Positions 16,527-24,543 are shown, counted from the stretch's first letter. The stretch: DNA of 25,655 bases from Candidatus Melainabacteria bacterium (GCA_003151275.1 PLXC01000061.1:1-25655), one strand, 5' to 3'. Numbers and translations are program-made. Notes: generated by a model not told the origin, from the letters alone.

Positions 16527-17678
16527 ATGACTGACAAGTACGACTGTTGTGTAATCGGTGCCGGTGCCATGGGAAGCGCTACTGCATATCACTTGGCACG
16601 CAGCGGCAAGAGCGTCCTTTTGCTTGAACAATTCGAGCTCGGGCACGTCAACGGCAGCTCGCACGGCAATAGCCGAATCTTTCGATTGTCTTATGAAGAC
16701 ACTGTTTACGTGTCTCTTGCCCGTGCCTCAAAGCCGCTCTGGCTTGAACTTGAAGCGGAAGCAAAGCAAAAACTGTTTATTCCAACAGGCGGTTTAGATC
16801 TCGGCGAGCCAGGCAGCCCAGTTTTTGAAGATTGCATGAAAGCCATGCGAGCTGAAAACGTCGGCTACGAGGTGCTAAATTCGACTCAAATACGCTCTCG
16901 ATTTCCTCAATTCCGTATTCAAGATTCTATGATCGGAATCTATCAGGATGACACTGCGGTATTAAATGCGGTGGAATGTGTGAAGGCTATGGCGGTGTTG
17001 GCTTGTCGTCACGGGGCGACTTTGAAAGAGAACAGTCGCGTTGTTAGCATCAAGGAAAATAACGGCATGGTAAAAATTGCCACTGAAGATGAGGAATTTC
17101 TCGCCAGCACGCTCGTGATCAGCGCTGGTGCCTGGGCTAACTCCCTCTTGGAGCACCTCGGATTGACGCTGCCTCTACAAGTGCGTAAAGAGCAGTACAT
17201 TTTTTTTGCGGCCCATAATCCGGATATGTTCAAGCCTGGAAAGATGCCAGTGTTTTTAGAATATGGTCGCGGTGCAAGTGCCATCATTGGTATGTACGGT
17301 TTTCCGCTGCTTGAAATGAATGCCGTCAAAGTAGCTGCCCATCAGCGTGGACCTTATGTCCGTTTGACGGATCGCACTTTTGAACTCGAGCGAGATGGTG
17401 CCGCCGAAGTCGAGGCTTACGTGCGTGAACGTTTTGATAACGATCTCGGTGAAATCGTCGAGGCTCAAACTTGTTTATACACTAATACGCCTGACCTGCA
17501 CTTTCTAATTGACAAATTGCCTGACCATCCCAATATCATCGTCTCCTCGCCTTGTTCAGGACATGGATTTAAATTCGCAATTCTAATTGGCAAGATTGCT
17601 GCGGAATTAGCGACCACAGGGAAGTCGAATTATCCGATCTCTTTGTTTGAGATCTCGCGCATGCTCGCTCCCAACTAG
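16527..17678 (+). CDS. SolA/monomeric sarcosine oxidase-like FAD amine oxidase
   Basis: The 383-residue product is an FAD oxidoreductase of the DAO family closest in sequence features to N-methyltryptophan oxidase and monomeric sarcosine oxidase. Those enzymes oxidise N-methyl amino acids to formaldehyde, H2O2 and the free amino acid. The Rossmann motif GAGAMG is at 11-16, and GSSHGNSRIFRLSY matches the flavin-side loop. Cys316 in TCLYTNTPDLHF sits where the family attaches FAD covalently (Cys315 in sarcosine oxidase). The C-terminal SGHGFKF closes the flavin site. The substrate cannot be deduced from sequence. It is convergent with the di-iron oxidase gene, ten bases apart. Confidence 0.9.
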   Translation: MTDKYDCCVIGAGAMGSATAYHLARSGKSVLLLEQFELGHVNGSSHGNSRIFRLSYEDTVYVSLARASKPLWLELEAEAKQKLFIPTGGLDLGEPGSPVFEDCMKAMRAENVGYEVLNSTQIRSRFPQFRIQDSMIGIYQDDTAVLNAVECVKAMAVLACRHGATLKENSRVVSIKENNGMVKIATEDEEFLASTLVISAGAWANSLLEHLGLTLPLQVRKEQYIFFAAHNPDMFKPGKMPVFLEYGRGASAIIGMYGFPLLEMNAVKVAAHQRGPYVRLTDRTFELERDGAAEVEAYVRERFDNDLGEIVEAQTCLYTNTPDLHFLIDKLPDHPNIIVSSPCSGHGFKFAILIGKIAAELATTGKSNYPISLFEISRMLAPN

Positions 17679-17701
17679 AAAAGAATTGCTAATTGCAATT
17701 C
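17679..17701 (-). terminator. Intrinsic terminator overlapping the stop of the di-iron oxidase gene
   Basis: The arms GAATTGC (17683-17689) and GCAATTC (17695-17701) pair around a five-base loop. On the - strand TTTT follows. The TAG stop codon lies within the hairpin, so the structure ends the trxB-oxidase transcript in the ten-base gap before the convergent gene. Confidence 0.7.
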
Positions 17702-18396
17702 TCAGTGAGCGCGTTGAGCAAGCCATCGTACAACCATGTGTTTGCTTCTAATACGCCATACAACCCGTGTTCAACGGCTCTTTGGGCGTTGTGATTTTCA
17801 ATAAAATATTCCGCTAGTTGAATTGACTCGTCTGTGTGTTCAGCTTCAACGTTTATGTGGTCGAACCATATATGGTGCTGGAGGTCGAACCGTCGGAATG
17901 CGACTTGCAAAGCTTTAAATTCTTCAAGAGCGAGAATTTCTGTCGCAGTAATCGCTCCGGCAACAATAGCAGCACGCATGAAACCTGCTGATGATGCCGG
18001 TCTTGGATCGTAATACTTGGTCGCCTGCTGGATGAATTTTTTCGTGCTCGCCTCGATTTTCGCGTTGTTAAAATCGTCATCACTGACACCAGCGAGATTA
18101 GCCAGATCCTTCAATTGCCATTGATGCGCCTTGCTGTAATCGCCATTACCATATTCGTTGCGGACATTTTCCAGGATGTACCCGACGGCCGCTTCAGGCA
18201 TCAGCGTCGCTGCCTTGAGCAACAGCCTTCTCAAAACTGCTGCGTGCGCATCGTAGTTGCGCAGCATCGCCGCTACCTGTCGAACGTTAAGAGTATTGTT
18301 TTCGAGATAGGAGAAAAGCGGATGGATTGCGCAAGCATGATTGAGCGCCAGATCTTTGATCTGTTTAGCCGAATTGACTTTAACTTGGATGTTCAA
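17689..18396 (-). CDS. Haem-oxygenase-like di-iron oxidase (iron-containing redox enzyme family, CADD-like)
   Basis: The 235-residue all-helical product resembles the iron-containing redox enzyme family (PF14518 type) and Chlamydia CADD along its length. Probable metal ligands are Glu81 and His91 (NEYGNGDYSKAH), Glu153 (TATEILALEE), and His180, Glu184, His187 (FDHINVEAEH). The last group is H-x3-E-x2-H where CADD has H-x3-D-x2-H. CADD makes para-aminobenzoate by consuming its own residues; other members are N- or C-oxidases or decarboxylases, so the reaction is open. TTG 18396 is preceded by GGAG nine bases away. It lies 76 bases after trxB, which may supply reducing power; that link is inferred. 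Confidence 0.85.
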   Translation of the reverse strand: MNIQVKVNSAKQIKDLALNHACAIHPLFSYLENNTLNVRQVAAMLRNYDAHAAVLRRLLLKAATLMPEAAVGYILENVRNEYGNGDYSKAHQWQLKDLANLAGVSDDDFNNAKIEASTKKFIQQATKYYDPRPASSAGFMRAAIVAGAITATEILALEEFKALQVAFRRFDLQHHIWFDHINVEAEHTDESIQLAEYFIENHNAQRAVEHGLYGVLEANTWLYDGLLNALTENCN

Positions 18397-18424
18397 AGGA
18401 TGGCTCCATCTGCCACAGCGATGT

Positions 18425-18448
18425 GATTCTCACTGGAAATAGAGAATC
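18425..18448. promoter_or_regulatory. Inverted repeat between trxB and the di-iron oxidase gene
   Basis: Seven-base perfect arms GATTCTC and GAGAATC with a ten-base loop lie in the 76-base gap. There is no T run after it on the - strand, so it is more likely an intercistronic stability or processing hairpin, or an operator, than a terminator. Confidence 0.45.
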
Positions 18449-18472
18449 TCCATTTTGTGCAGAGCAACATTA

Positions 18473-19462
18473 TTACGTGCTGCCCACCGGCTGACCTTTG
18501 GCTTCAGCTATTGGTGTTTTTTTTTCGTTCTCGGCCTCTTCGGTTTCAAGCAACCATTGGGCTTCGAGAGCAGCCATGCAACCGGTGCCAGCCGCTGTTA
18601 CGGCTTGACGGTAAAGTTCGTCTTGGACGTCTCCTGCTGCAAATACACCTTTGATTTTGGTTTTCACGCCGTCTGTAACAATGTATCCGGCCTCGGATAA
18701 TTCTAGCGGACCGCCTTTAAATAAGTCCGTATTCGGTTTGTGTCCGATTGCGATGAAGACTCCATCGGCAGGAAGATCTTGGGTTTCATTCGTGATCAGG
18801 TTTTTGATTGTGATCCCTGTCACCTCGCCTTTCGTCATATCGTGCACATTGACCAAGGCTGAATTAAGAATAAACTTGATTTTTGGGTTGCGTTTGACGC
18901 GATCGACCATGATTGCTGATGCTCTGAAGGTCTCGCGGCGGTGAATCAAGGTAACGTTGGTGGCGAATCTAGTCAGGAAGTGCGCCTCCTCAAGCGCTGT
19001 ATCGCCGCCGCCGACAACATATACTTCTTTGTCGCGAAAGAAAAATCCATCGCAAGTGGCACAAGCAGAGACGCCATGCCCCATGAGCTTACTTTCCGAC
19101 TCCAATCCCAACAGTTTTGCCGACGCGCCAGTACAAATGAGCAAAGTATCCGTGATGATTTCTTCAGCACTCGTGCGGACTGTGAATGGTCGCTTGGTTA
19201 GATCAACGAATTCGGCGTTGTCGTAGATGAATTGCGTGCCGAATCTTTCAGCTTGCTTGTGCATCTCTTCCATCAGTTCGGGACCTTGGATGCCATCAGG
19301 GAATCCGGGGAAGTTCTCGACTTCTGTAGTGATCGTCAGCTGCCCACCGGCTTGCATGCCTTGAATGACTAGTGGCTCCAAATTGGCTCGAGCCGCATAG
19401 ATAGCAGCAGTCAAACCCGCCGATCCAGACCCGAGAATGGTTAGCTTCTTTCTAATAGTCAT
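18473..19462 (-). CDS. trxB: Thioredoxin reductase
   Basis: The 329-residue product is the low-molecular-weight NADPH:thioredoxin reductase. It has the FAD motif GSGSAG (11-16), the redox pair Cys134-x2-Cys137 in ACATCDGFF, the NADPH motif GGGDTA (151-156), HRRETFR for the NADPH 2'-phosphate, and the C-terminal FAAGDVQD with RQAVTAAGTGCMAA. About 20 extra charged residues follow the usual end. ATG 19462 has a GGGAAG-type site upstream. It leads the - strand pair with the di-iron oxidase gene. Confidence 0.97.
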   Translation of the reverse strand: MTIRKKLTILGSGSAGLTAAIYAARANLEPLVIQGMQAGGQLTITTEVENFPGFPDGIQGPELMEEMHKQAERFGTQFIYDNAEFVDLTKRPFTVRTSAEEIITDTLLICTGASAKLLGLESESKLMGHGVSACATCDGFFFRDKEVYVVGGGDTALEEAHFLTRFATNVTLIHRRETFRASAIMVDRVKRNPKIKFILNSALVNVHDMTKGEVTGITIKNLITNETQDLPADGVFIAIGHKPNTDLFKGGPLELSEAGYIVTDGVKTKIKGVFAAGDVQDELYRQAVTAAGTGCMAALEAQWLLETEEAENEKKTPIAEAKGQPVGST

Positions 19463-19568
19463 CTGTTTCTTCCCTGGCTCGCTTCGCAGCTTGCCGACGT
19501 TGCGCTCATGTCTCCATTTTATGGCGCCAACACTAATATTTCAGGCTGTTTATGGATTAGTTATAATT

Positions 19569-20483
19569 TCAGTTAGTTTTTAACGTATCACCAAGTGACG
19601 AAATGCAAGGTCTAAGCCCATAAGGAAGACTTTCTCGAAATTGTGTGAAGTCATCTAACAGTTTCTCGCGTTGTTCTTTTGACTTGCTAAGAGATTCGTT
19701 GGCAAGCGGGCTTTCGGTCGCTTCCAATAAGACTGAAACGCGATGCAGGTCATTTAATTTGCCTAGAATTTGCTGGGCTCTGACCAATTGTAGGTTCGTT
19801 AGTCCGTAGAATTCCGCCAGCAGGTATCGCCAGGCTTTGATTCCAAGCCTCAGTGCATGCATCTCCTCAGGGCTTTTTGCCGTGCACGCGAGGTCACGAG
19901 CGATCTGCTCTTGCGCTTTAATGAACGGCTCAAGATGCGCGTAGGCAGAGTCACTGCCACTGGCTCCATTTGACTCGAAATCGTGACGCAACTTTTCTGG
20001 CCGTTCGAGCAAAAACTTGCTCATTCTTTTGAGAAGCTTCTCCACATTCAGGTTCTTCAGTCTTTTTTTGGTTTTGCGGGCAATTTGCTTGCGTTCCATC
20101 AACCAATTTTCAATAATTTCCTGCGGCGCACCTAACGACTCTGCCAACTCGATGTTTACATCACAATCCCTAAGCGTGCCGAGCATGTGACGTATTTCTT
20201 TGAGTTCTTTGCCTACTTGTCGCCAATATTTTTTGGACATCCAGCCGTCATCTTCGAGGACATGCCAAATACAGTCCCATCTTCTTAAGACGACTCTGGC
20301 TATATGCACCCTATCCGCGCTTGGCTTCTTTGAAAGCCGGCGCAAGCTGCGACTCAAATCGTCATAGATAAGCAGAGCTGTCTGTTGCTCAAACATCAAC
20401 CAGGGACTGCCGTCCAGGTGTGGCGGCACTGCCGATTCTGCGGCAAGCAGGTGGTTATTGTTATTGCTTGGTTTTGTCATCAT
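19569..20483 (-). CDS. CHAD-domain protein (polyphosphate-binding type)
   Basis: The 304-residue product is a CHAD (conserved histidine alpha-helical domain) protein. The signature VHIARVVLRRWD matches VHxxRVxxRR. LGTLRDCDVNIE matches LGxxRDxDVxxE. The second half repeats the pattern with MHALRLGIKAWRY and ILGKLNDLHRV. Basic residues on these helices bind polyphosphate in characterised CHAD proteins. No CYTH catalytic domain is attached, so a scaffold or granule-binding role is more likely than hydrolysis. Residues 1-25 are a poorly conserved Asn-rich start. It lies 89 bases after a GT4 gene. Confidence 0.93.
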   Translation of the reverse strand: MMTKPSNNNNHLLAAESAVPPHLDGSPWLMFEQQTALLIYDDLSRSLRRLSKKPSADRVHIARVVLRRWDCIWHVLEDDGWMSKKYWRQVGKELKEIRHMLGTLRDCDVNIELAESLGAPQEIIENWLMERKQIARKTKKRLKNLNVEKLLKRMSKFLLERPEKLRHDFESNGASGSDSAYAHLEPFIKAQEQIARDLACTAKSPEEMHALRLGIKAWRYLLAEFYGLTNLQLVRAQQILGKLNDLHRVSVLLEATESPLANESLSKSKEQREKLLDDFTQFRESLPYGLRPCISSLGDTLKTN

Positions 20484-20572
20484 TTAACCTAGGATAGTCT
20501 ATCCGAGGAGCGCCTATCTTGGCTGCTGCACACTTGGGAGCTCTATGCAGCAAAGTTCGCAAGCTGGTCACC
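20484..20572 (-). promoter_or_regulatory. Inverted repeats between the GT4 and CHAD genes
   Basis: The spacer holds GGATA-gtc-TATCC (20491-20503), a potential hairpin, and GCTGCA/TGCAGC arms about 15 bases apart. It also shares the nine-base word ATCCGAGGA and GCAGCA words with the ribosomal 42-base repeat, so it could be a decayed relative. No T tract makes a convincing terminator. Confidence 0.35.
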
Positions 20573-21937
20573 TTATCTCAGTAGATCTTTTAAGAGCTCT
20601 TTTGAGCGTCTCAAGACCAAGTCTGTTCCCCCACGCGAATAAACAGCATGCGCTCGTTCAATTAATGACGGCATAGTCACCTTTTCAAATGCGGGAGTAT
20701 GGTAAGGCGCTCGACAGTACCTTTTCAGATGCTCCGCAGACTTGGACCAATAAAACTCTTTGGCGAGCTCAGACGAATTGACAGCGCATGACTTTCTATA
20801 ATCTTGATCATTAGCCATTTTCTCAATTGCTGCAACCCAGCCGTCAACGTCTTCGTAATTAATCGAAATTCCTGCGTGTCGTGCGTCAATTAGTTCGGCA
20901 AGTTGATCGCCGCCGGTTGTTAGGATTGGCAGACCCGCCCAGAGGTAATCTAGAATGCGCGTTCGGAATGAAAATCTGGTCTCGATCAGATCGTAATGTG
21001 CAGAAACTGCCGCGTCGCTATCGAGCAAGTAATTAACTCGCTGCTCGTAAGGAATCCACTGCTCCGAAAAGAAAACGTTTTTGTTCAAGACGCCTAACTC
21101 TGTCGCTAGAGCTTGAGCTTTGACTGCCATTTCCATTAGTGGCACTTTTGGATTTGGTGACTTAATGCCCATGAAAAATAATTTGATGTCATTGCGTTTT
21201 TTATTTAGTTGAGCGACTGCTTTAATCACGGTCAGAGGATCAAACCAATCCCAGACTCCGCCGCCCCACAAAAGCACAAAGTCATTTTTTGAGATCCCAG
21301 CGATGTTGTCGCGGATGCCGTTGCTATTTTTTTCTGGCAAATCATTGGACAAACCAAAAGCTGCAACATCAATCAGTTTTCGCAAAGACGGATCGAATTT
21401 GTACATTGCTGGATCCACACGGCCGAGCGCACAGAATCGACCCAACCAATAGTCTCGCTGTCTTTCCGATGCGCAAACAAAAAAATCCGCACTCAGCATA
21501 TGTTTTTCTAGAACTTGGTGCATCAATCTGTAACTTGACGATCCAGTCACCGGGTCGTCTTGATATTGCACCAGCAATGAAAATAAATATGGATCGTATA
21601 AATCGACAATCACATACTTGTGCATTTGAGCAAGGTCTGGATATGGCTTCAACACGTTCGCTTGAATGAACAAAATATCGGCCGCGTTAGCTAGTTCGTA
21701 AAGCTCAGTTTTACTTGCACCAACAATTACGCGAAACTTATCTGAATCTGTGAGCTGAAATTCATGGTCGCCTCCGTAAGGGCTAAAGACCGTGACGTCA
21801 AACTCGTCATCCAGTTGGCGCGCCAACTCTATGCATCGAATCGCTGGACCAGCCATGCTTTTCGAAATCGGTTCCAAGGTGATCAGTAATAATTTGCCGG
21901 AAATAGAAGCTTCTCGCTGGCTTTTGTTCTTTAACAA
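20573..21937 (-). CDS. Glycosyltransferase family 4 (GT-B fold)
   Basis: The 454-residue product begins with GKLLLITLEPISKSMAGPAI, a GT-B N-terminal strand and Gly loop. It continues with VIVDLYDPY and the C-terminal donor domain (FVLLWGGGVWDWFDPLTVI, ETRFSFRTRILDYLWAGLPI). Enzymes of this type with the DLYDP and GGVWDW motifs are often found in polysaccharide clusters; substrates are unknown. The TTG at 21937 is the only start upstream of the first conserved strand before an in-frame TGA, and it has no good ribosome binding site, so the N terminus is uncertain. It is divergent from the GT2 gene. Confidence 0.9.
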   Translation of the reverse strand: MLKNKSQREASISGKLLLITLEPISKSMAGPAIRCIELARQLDDEFDVTVFSPYGGDHEFQLTDSDKFRVIVGASKTELYELANAADILFIQANVLKPYPDLAQMHKYVIVDLYDPYLFSLLVQYQDDPVTGSSSYRLMHQVLEKHMLSADFFVCASERQRDYWLGRFCALGRVDPAMYKFDPSLRKLIDVAAFGLSNDLPEKNSNGIRDNIAGISKNDFVLLWGGGVWDWFDPLTVIKAVAQLNKKRNDIKLFFMGIKSPNPKVPLMEMAVKAQALATELGVLNKNVFFSEQWIPYEQRVNYLLDSDAAVSAHYDLIETRFSFRTRILDYLWAGLPILTTGGDQLAELIDARHAGISINYEDVDGWVAAIEKMANDQDYRKSCAVNSSELAKEFYWSKSAEHLKRYCRAPYHTPAFEKVTMPSLIERAHAVYSRGGTDLVLRRSKELLKDLLR

Positions 21938-22099
21938 TAGAACTGGCCCGGTGCCTTTTGGGGTTCACTATTATATACGGCTCATCGAGCAGACCCATAG
22001 GTAGAAGCTGTTGTCCGGCGTTACATTAGTAGGTTGTCGAGATTTACTTGGCAGGAAACTGTAAAATGACTTTCTTACTTTGGTTCATAAAAGCTTTCC

Positions 22100-23152
22100 G
22101 TGTCGAAATATATTGAAAATTTAGTCAGCGTTGTTATTCCTAACTGGAATGGCAAACGTTTTTTGGCCGGATGTTTGGATTCTTTGCTCAAGCAAAAGTA
22201 TGAGCACGTAGAAGTAATTATTGTCGACAATGGCTCAAAAGATGGCTCTGTTGAATTCTTGCAAGAGAATTATCCACAGGTGCGTTTGCTTACTTTTGAA
22301 AATAACACTGGTTTCAGTCCCGCTGTTAATCGCGGTATCAGGGAATCAAAAGGTGAATTTGTTGCTCTGCTCAACAATGACACAGTTGTTGACCCAATGT
22401 GGATTTTCGAGCTGGTGCGCACCATGCATGAACATCCGGAAATAGGCAGTGCCGGTTGCAAGATGCTGGCTTACGACGATCATAAATTGCTCGATGGAGC
22501 CGGAGATGGCTACAGGCGTGGCGGTTTGCCAGGCAGAATCGGGCATCGCGAGCGCGATACAGGGCGGTTTGATCTCCCCCGTTATATTCTCGGTGCTTGC
22601 GGCGGAGCTGCTATGTACCGGCAGGAATTGTTCGAAGCAATAGGCTATCTCGATGACGACTATTTTGCCTACTTGGAAGATGTTGATTTCGGTCTAAGAG
22701 CTCAGAATGCCGGATACAAGTGCTACTACGTTCCGACCGCTATCGTCTATCATTTGGGCTGCGGCACTACGGGCAGTGGCTATAGTCCACTGGTAGTGAG
22801 ACTGTCCTCGCAAAACAATTTGAATACGATCGTGAAAAATATTCCAGGACCGTTGTTGTGGAAGTTCTTGCCAGAGATCCTCTATTGGCAGCTTTATTAT
22901 CTGGCTGTTGTGACAGTGCGCGGTGCTCAAATCGTGCCCTGGCTACAAGGTGCGCTGGACGCTTTCAAGATGATGCCTAAGATGCTGAAGAAGCGGCAGG
23001 AAATTTTCAATCAGCGCAAGGTTTCCCTGCGTTATCTGGAAGAAATTATCGTTGAATCCGAGCGCGATTTGATGGCATCAAAGCGTCGACTGAATCAACA
23101 GACTCTTGCAGCTCTATCCGGAAAAGCGTTAGAAAGAATGTCAGCTAAGTAA
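22100..23152 (+). CDS. Glycosyltransferase family 2, rhamnosyltransferase-like
   Basis: The 350-residue product has a GT-A fold with LVSVVIPNWNGKRFLAGCLD at the N terminus, VDNGSKDGS, and the metal-binding region ALLNNDTVV (Asn-Asn-Asp 92-94). The acceptor-side AYLEDVDFGLRAQNAGYKC holds the Glu-Asp (193-194) and Arg200 typical of WbbL-type enzymes. A hydrophobic stretch at about 250-275 may anchor it to the membrane. It probably adds a sugar to an envelope polysaccharide or lipid carrier. The start is GTG 22100 with a weak binding site. Its last 12 bases overlap the end of the convergent Fur-family gene. Confidence 0.93.
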   Translation: MSKYIENLVSVVIPNWNGKRFLAGCLDSLLKQKYEHVEVIIVDNGSKDGSVEFLQENYPQVRLLTFENNTGFSPAVNRGIRESKGEFVALLNNDTVVDPMWIFELVRTMHEHPEIGSAGCKMLAYDDHKLLDGAGDGYRRGGLPGRIGHRERDTGRFDLPRYILGACGGAAMYRQELFEAIGYLDDDYFAYLEDVDFGLRAQNAGYKCYYVPTAIVYHLGCGTTGSGYSPLVVRLSSQNNLNTIVKNIPGPLLWKFLPEILYWQLYYLAVVTVRGAQIVPWLQGALDAFKMMPKMLKKRQEIFNQRKVSLRYLEEIIVESERDLMASKRRLNQQTLAALSGKALERMSAK

Positions 23153-23818
23153 AGTCAGCGAAGCTTCGCATTCTGCTAGTGCTTGTTTCAATTTTTCTCT
23201 GGCTGCTTCAACCAAAGTTATGGCTTTGGCGGATTTTCTGGATTGAACCATATCGATCGCCTGGCGCAATTGCTCGACGCTTGTTTCGCTGTTTTCAATC
23301 GAACTCAACAAGCAATCAGTGCTGTGTTGGTATTTATGGGTCTGGTCATTGGCGTTGCAATTATTGCAATATCCGAGGATGTCAAACCTGCTGCTTTTAT
23401 GCTCGAAACCTTTGCGATGTGCAACCGTCTTGCCAAATCCCCTAATCAGGTCGTCGACAAACTCAATCGTCAGGCCGCAGCCAAGACATATTAGATGATC
23501 GTGATCTTCGCCATCTTCTGCAGTTTCGTACCGCACGCCTCGGTCGCCACTGACCGTCGAGACGTCGCCGACGATCTTGAGGCGATGTAAGGTGCGATAG
23601 ACGGTCGACAAACTCACATCGAGACCGAGTTCACGGGCTTTCTCAAAAACTTCGGAAGCTGTGAGGTGAGTGCCCTTGGGCAGTCCCTTCACAATGGAAG
23701 CAATCGCCCCTTGAGTATCCGCTAACCGAGTGGAGCGGACCGCCAAGTCTGCCTGCGGTTCATCTTTCTGAGCCCCAGATTCATTTGTTTCTGATTGATT
23801 GGGTGACAAACCTGTCAA
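23141..23818 (-). CDS. Fur-family metalloregulator with C-terminal extension
   Basis: The 225-residue product has the Fur winged helix (about 35-100: TASEVFEKARELGLDVSLST followed by VYRTLHRL) and the dimerisation domain. The structural zinc pairs are Cys111/Cys114 (HLICLGCG) and Cys151/Cys154 (YCNNC), and HDH (106-108) lies in the sensory region. Whether it senses iron, zinc or peroxide cannot be told. About 70 residues beyond the usual end form a likely helical tail. The start is TTG 23818, directly after an in-frame TAA. A consensus promoter and a palindrome over the start codon suggest strong, self-regulated expression. Confidence 0.92.
   Translation of the reverse strand: MTGLSPNQSETNESGAQKDEPQADLAVRSTRLADTQGAIASIVKGLPKGTHLTASEVFEKARELGLDVSLSTVYRTLHRLKIVGDVSTVSGDRGVRYETAEDGEDHDHLICLGCGLTIEFVDDLIRGFGKTVAHRKGFEHKSSRFDILGYCNNCNANDQTHKYQHSTDCLLSSIENSETSVEQLRQAIDMVQSRKSAKAITLVEAAREKLKQALAECEASLTLLS
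23804..23817. promoter_or_regulatory. Palindrome at the start codon of the Fur-family gene
   Basis: TGACA-AACC-TGTCA is a perfect five-base dyad that includes part of the TTG start. It is a candidate autoregulatory operator, but it does not match the known Fur, Zur or PerR box sequences, so this is inference. Confidence 0.4.
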
Positions 23819-23860
23819 TTACTCTACTGCCTTATTGCGAATCTTCTCACCAGTACGAGG

Positions 23861-23889
23861 ATGATAGGTCGTCACAGGGGCAATGTCAA
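23861..23889 (-). promoter_or_regulatory. Sigma-70 promoter of the Fur-family gene
   Basis: On the - strand there is a perfect -35 box TTGACA (23884-23889), a 17-base spacer and a -10 box TATCAT (23861-23866, five of six). It is placed about 40 bases before the TTG start, giving a short leader. TCAA-C-TTGA overlaps the -35 box and could be an operator half. Confidence 0.75.
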
Positions 23890-23902
23890 CTTGATATACA
23901 TT

Positions 23903-24109
23903 ATGGCGCTGTATGGGGCCTTTCTATCTCTGCTTGGATTAACCAAAATGTTCGCTGAATCGATCGAGTCAATCGCAGTTCCGAACCATTTTTTACTTGT
24001 TGTCATCCCTGATGTCATGCGAATAGTAGTATTGATCTGGGCGCAAAGTTGTGAGACAAATGCTTTTTCGCCATCTGCACTGGAGACTGAGCTAAGAACG
24101 CCGTACTGA
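23903..24109 (+). CDS. Possible small hydrophobic protein
   Basis: This is a 68-residue frame from ATG 23903. A longer reading from ATG 23861 collides with the -10 box of the divergent Fur-family gene. Two hydrophobic stretches (about 1-17 and 27-46) could be membrane helices. There is no ribosome binding site, no family resemblance, and it could be chance. It is listed because it fills part of a 480-base gap. Confidence 0.25.
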   Translation: MALYGAFLSLLGLTKMFAESIESIAVPNHFLLVVIPDVMRIVVLIWAQSCETNAFSPSALETELRTPY

Positions 24110-24288
24110 AGCGCTTACAATACGTAAGATTAGCGTTCAATAATTGACTTTGCGAAGAGAGAATAGTAACGTTAGCTCATTCGATAGTTGAGAATATGTC
24201 GCAATAACCGCGAAGTTCTTTGAGGCTCATTACCACTATCCCAACAAGGCTATTAGTACGTCTTTCCATTTATCAAATACTTATTTAT
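24110..24288 (+). promoter_or_regulatory. Upstream region of the pilin genes
   Basis: This gene-free stretch must carry the promoter of the pilin locus if transcription starts here. TTGACT (24144-24149) is a possible -35 box, but the element 17 bases on (TAACGT) is a poor -10, so no call is made. A TTAC-aatac-GTAA dyad lies at about 24115-24127. Confidence 0.25.
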
Positions 24289-24301
24289 AGAGGTAATCAC
24301 A

Positions 24302-24526
24302 ATGAATCGTAAGCAAGGTCGTAAGCAATCCGGTCAAAGCATGGTCGAGTATGCTCTCGGTCTCGGATGCATATCAGCACTCTGTATGGTTGCGTTGGGC
24401 TCTCTCGGCGACATGTCTGGCGACATGATCCAAGGCATCGAGCAAGCGATCAATTATGGTGGACAGAAGTCCGGAAACTTCAACCCTATGGTGAAGAGAA
24501 CCGCTACTCCTTGGAACATAAACTAA
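24302..24526 (+). CDS. Flp-type (type IVb) prepilin, copy 1
   Basis: The 74-residue product is a short prepilin. A basic 11-residue leader ends in Gly, then QSMVEYALG gives Glu at +5 and Tyr at +6 of the mature protein, the Flp/TadA-system signature cut by a prepilin peptidase. A glycine- and alanine-rich hydrophobic helix follows, with Cys23 and Cys28, and then the polar tail ending TATPWNIN. AGAGG (24289-24293) lies eight bases before the ATG. Its paralogue follows 124 bases on, and a TadE-like gene after that. Confidence 0.88.
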   Translation: MNRKQGRKQSGQSMVEYALGLGCISALCMVALGSLGDMSGDMIQGIEQAINYGGQKSGNFNPMVKRTATPWNIN

Positions 24527-24543
24527 CTTGAGCTTACAGATAT

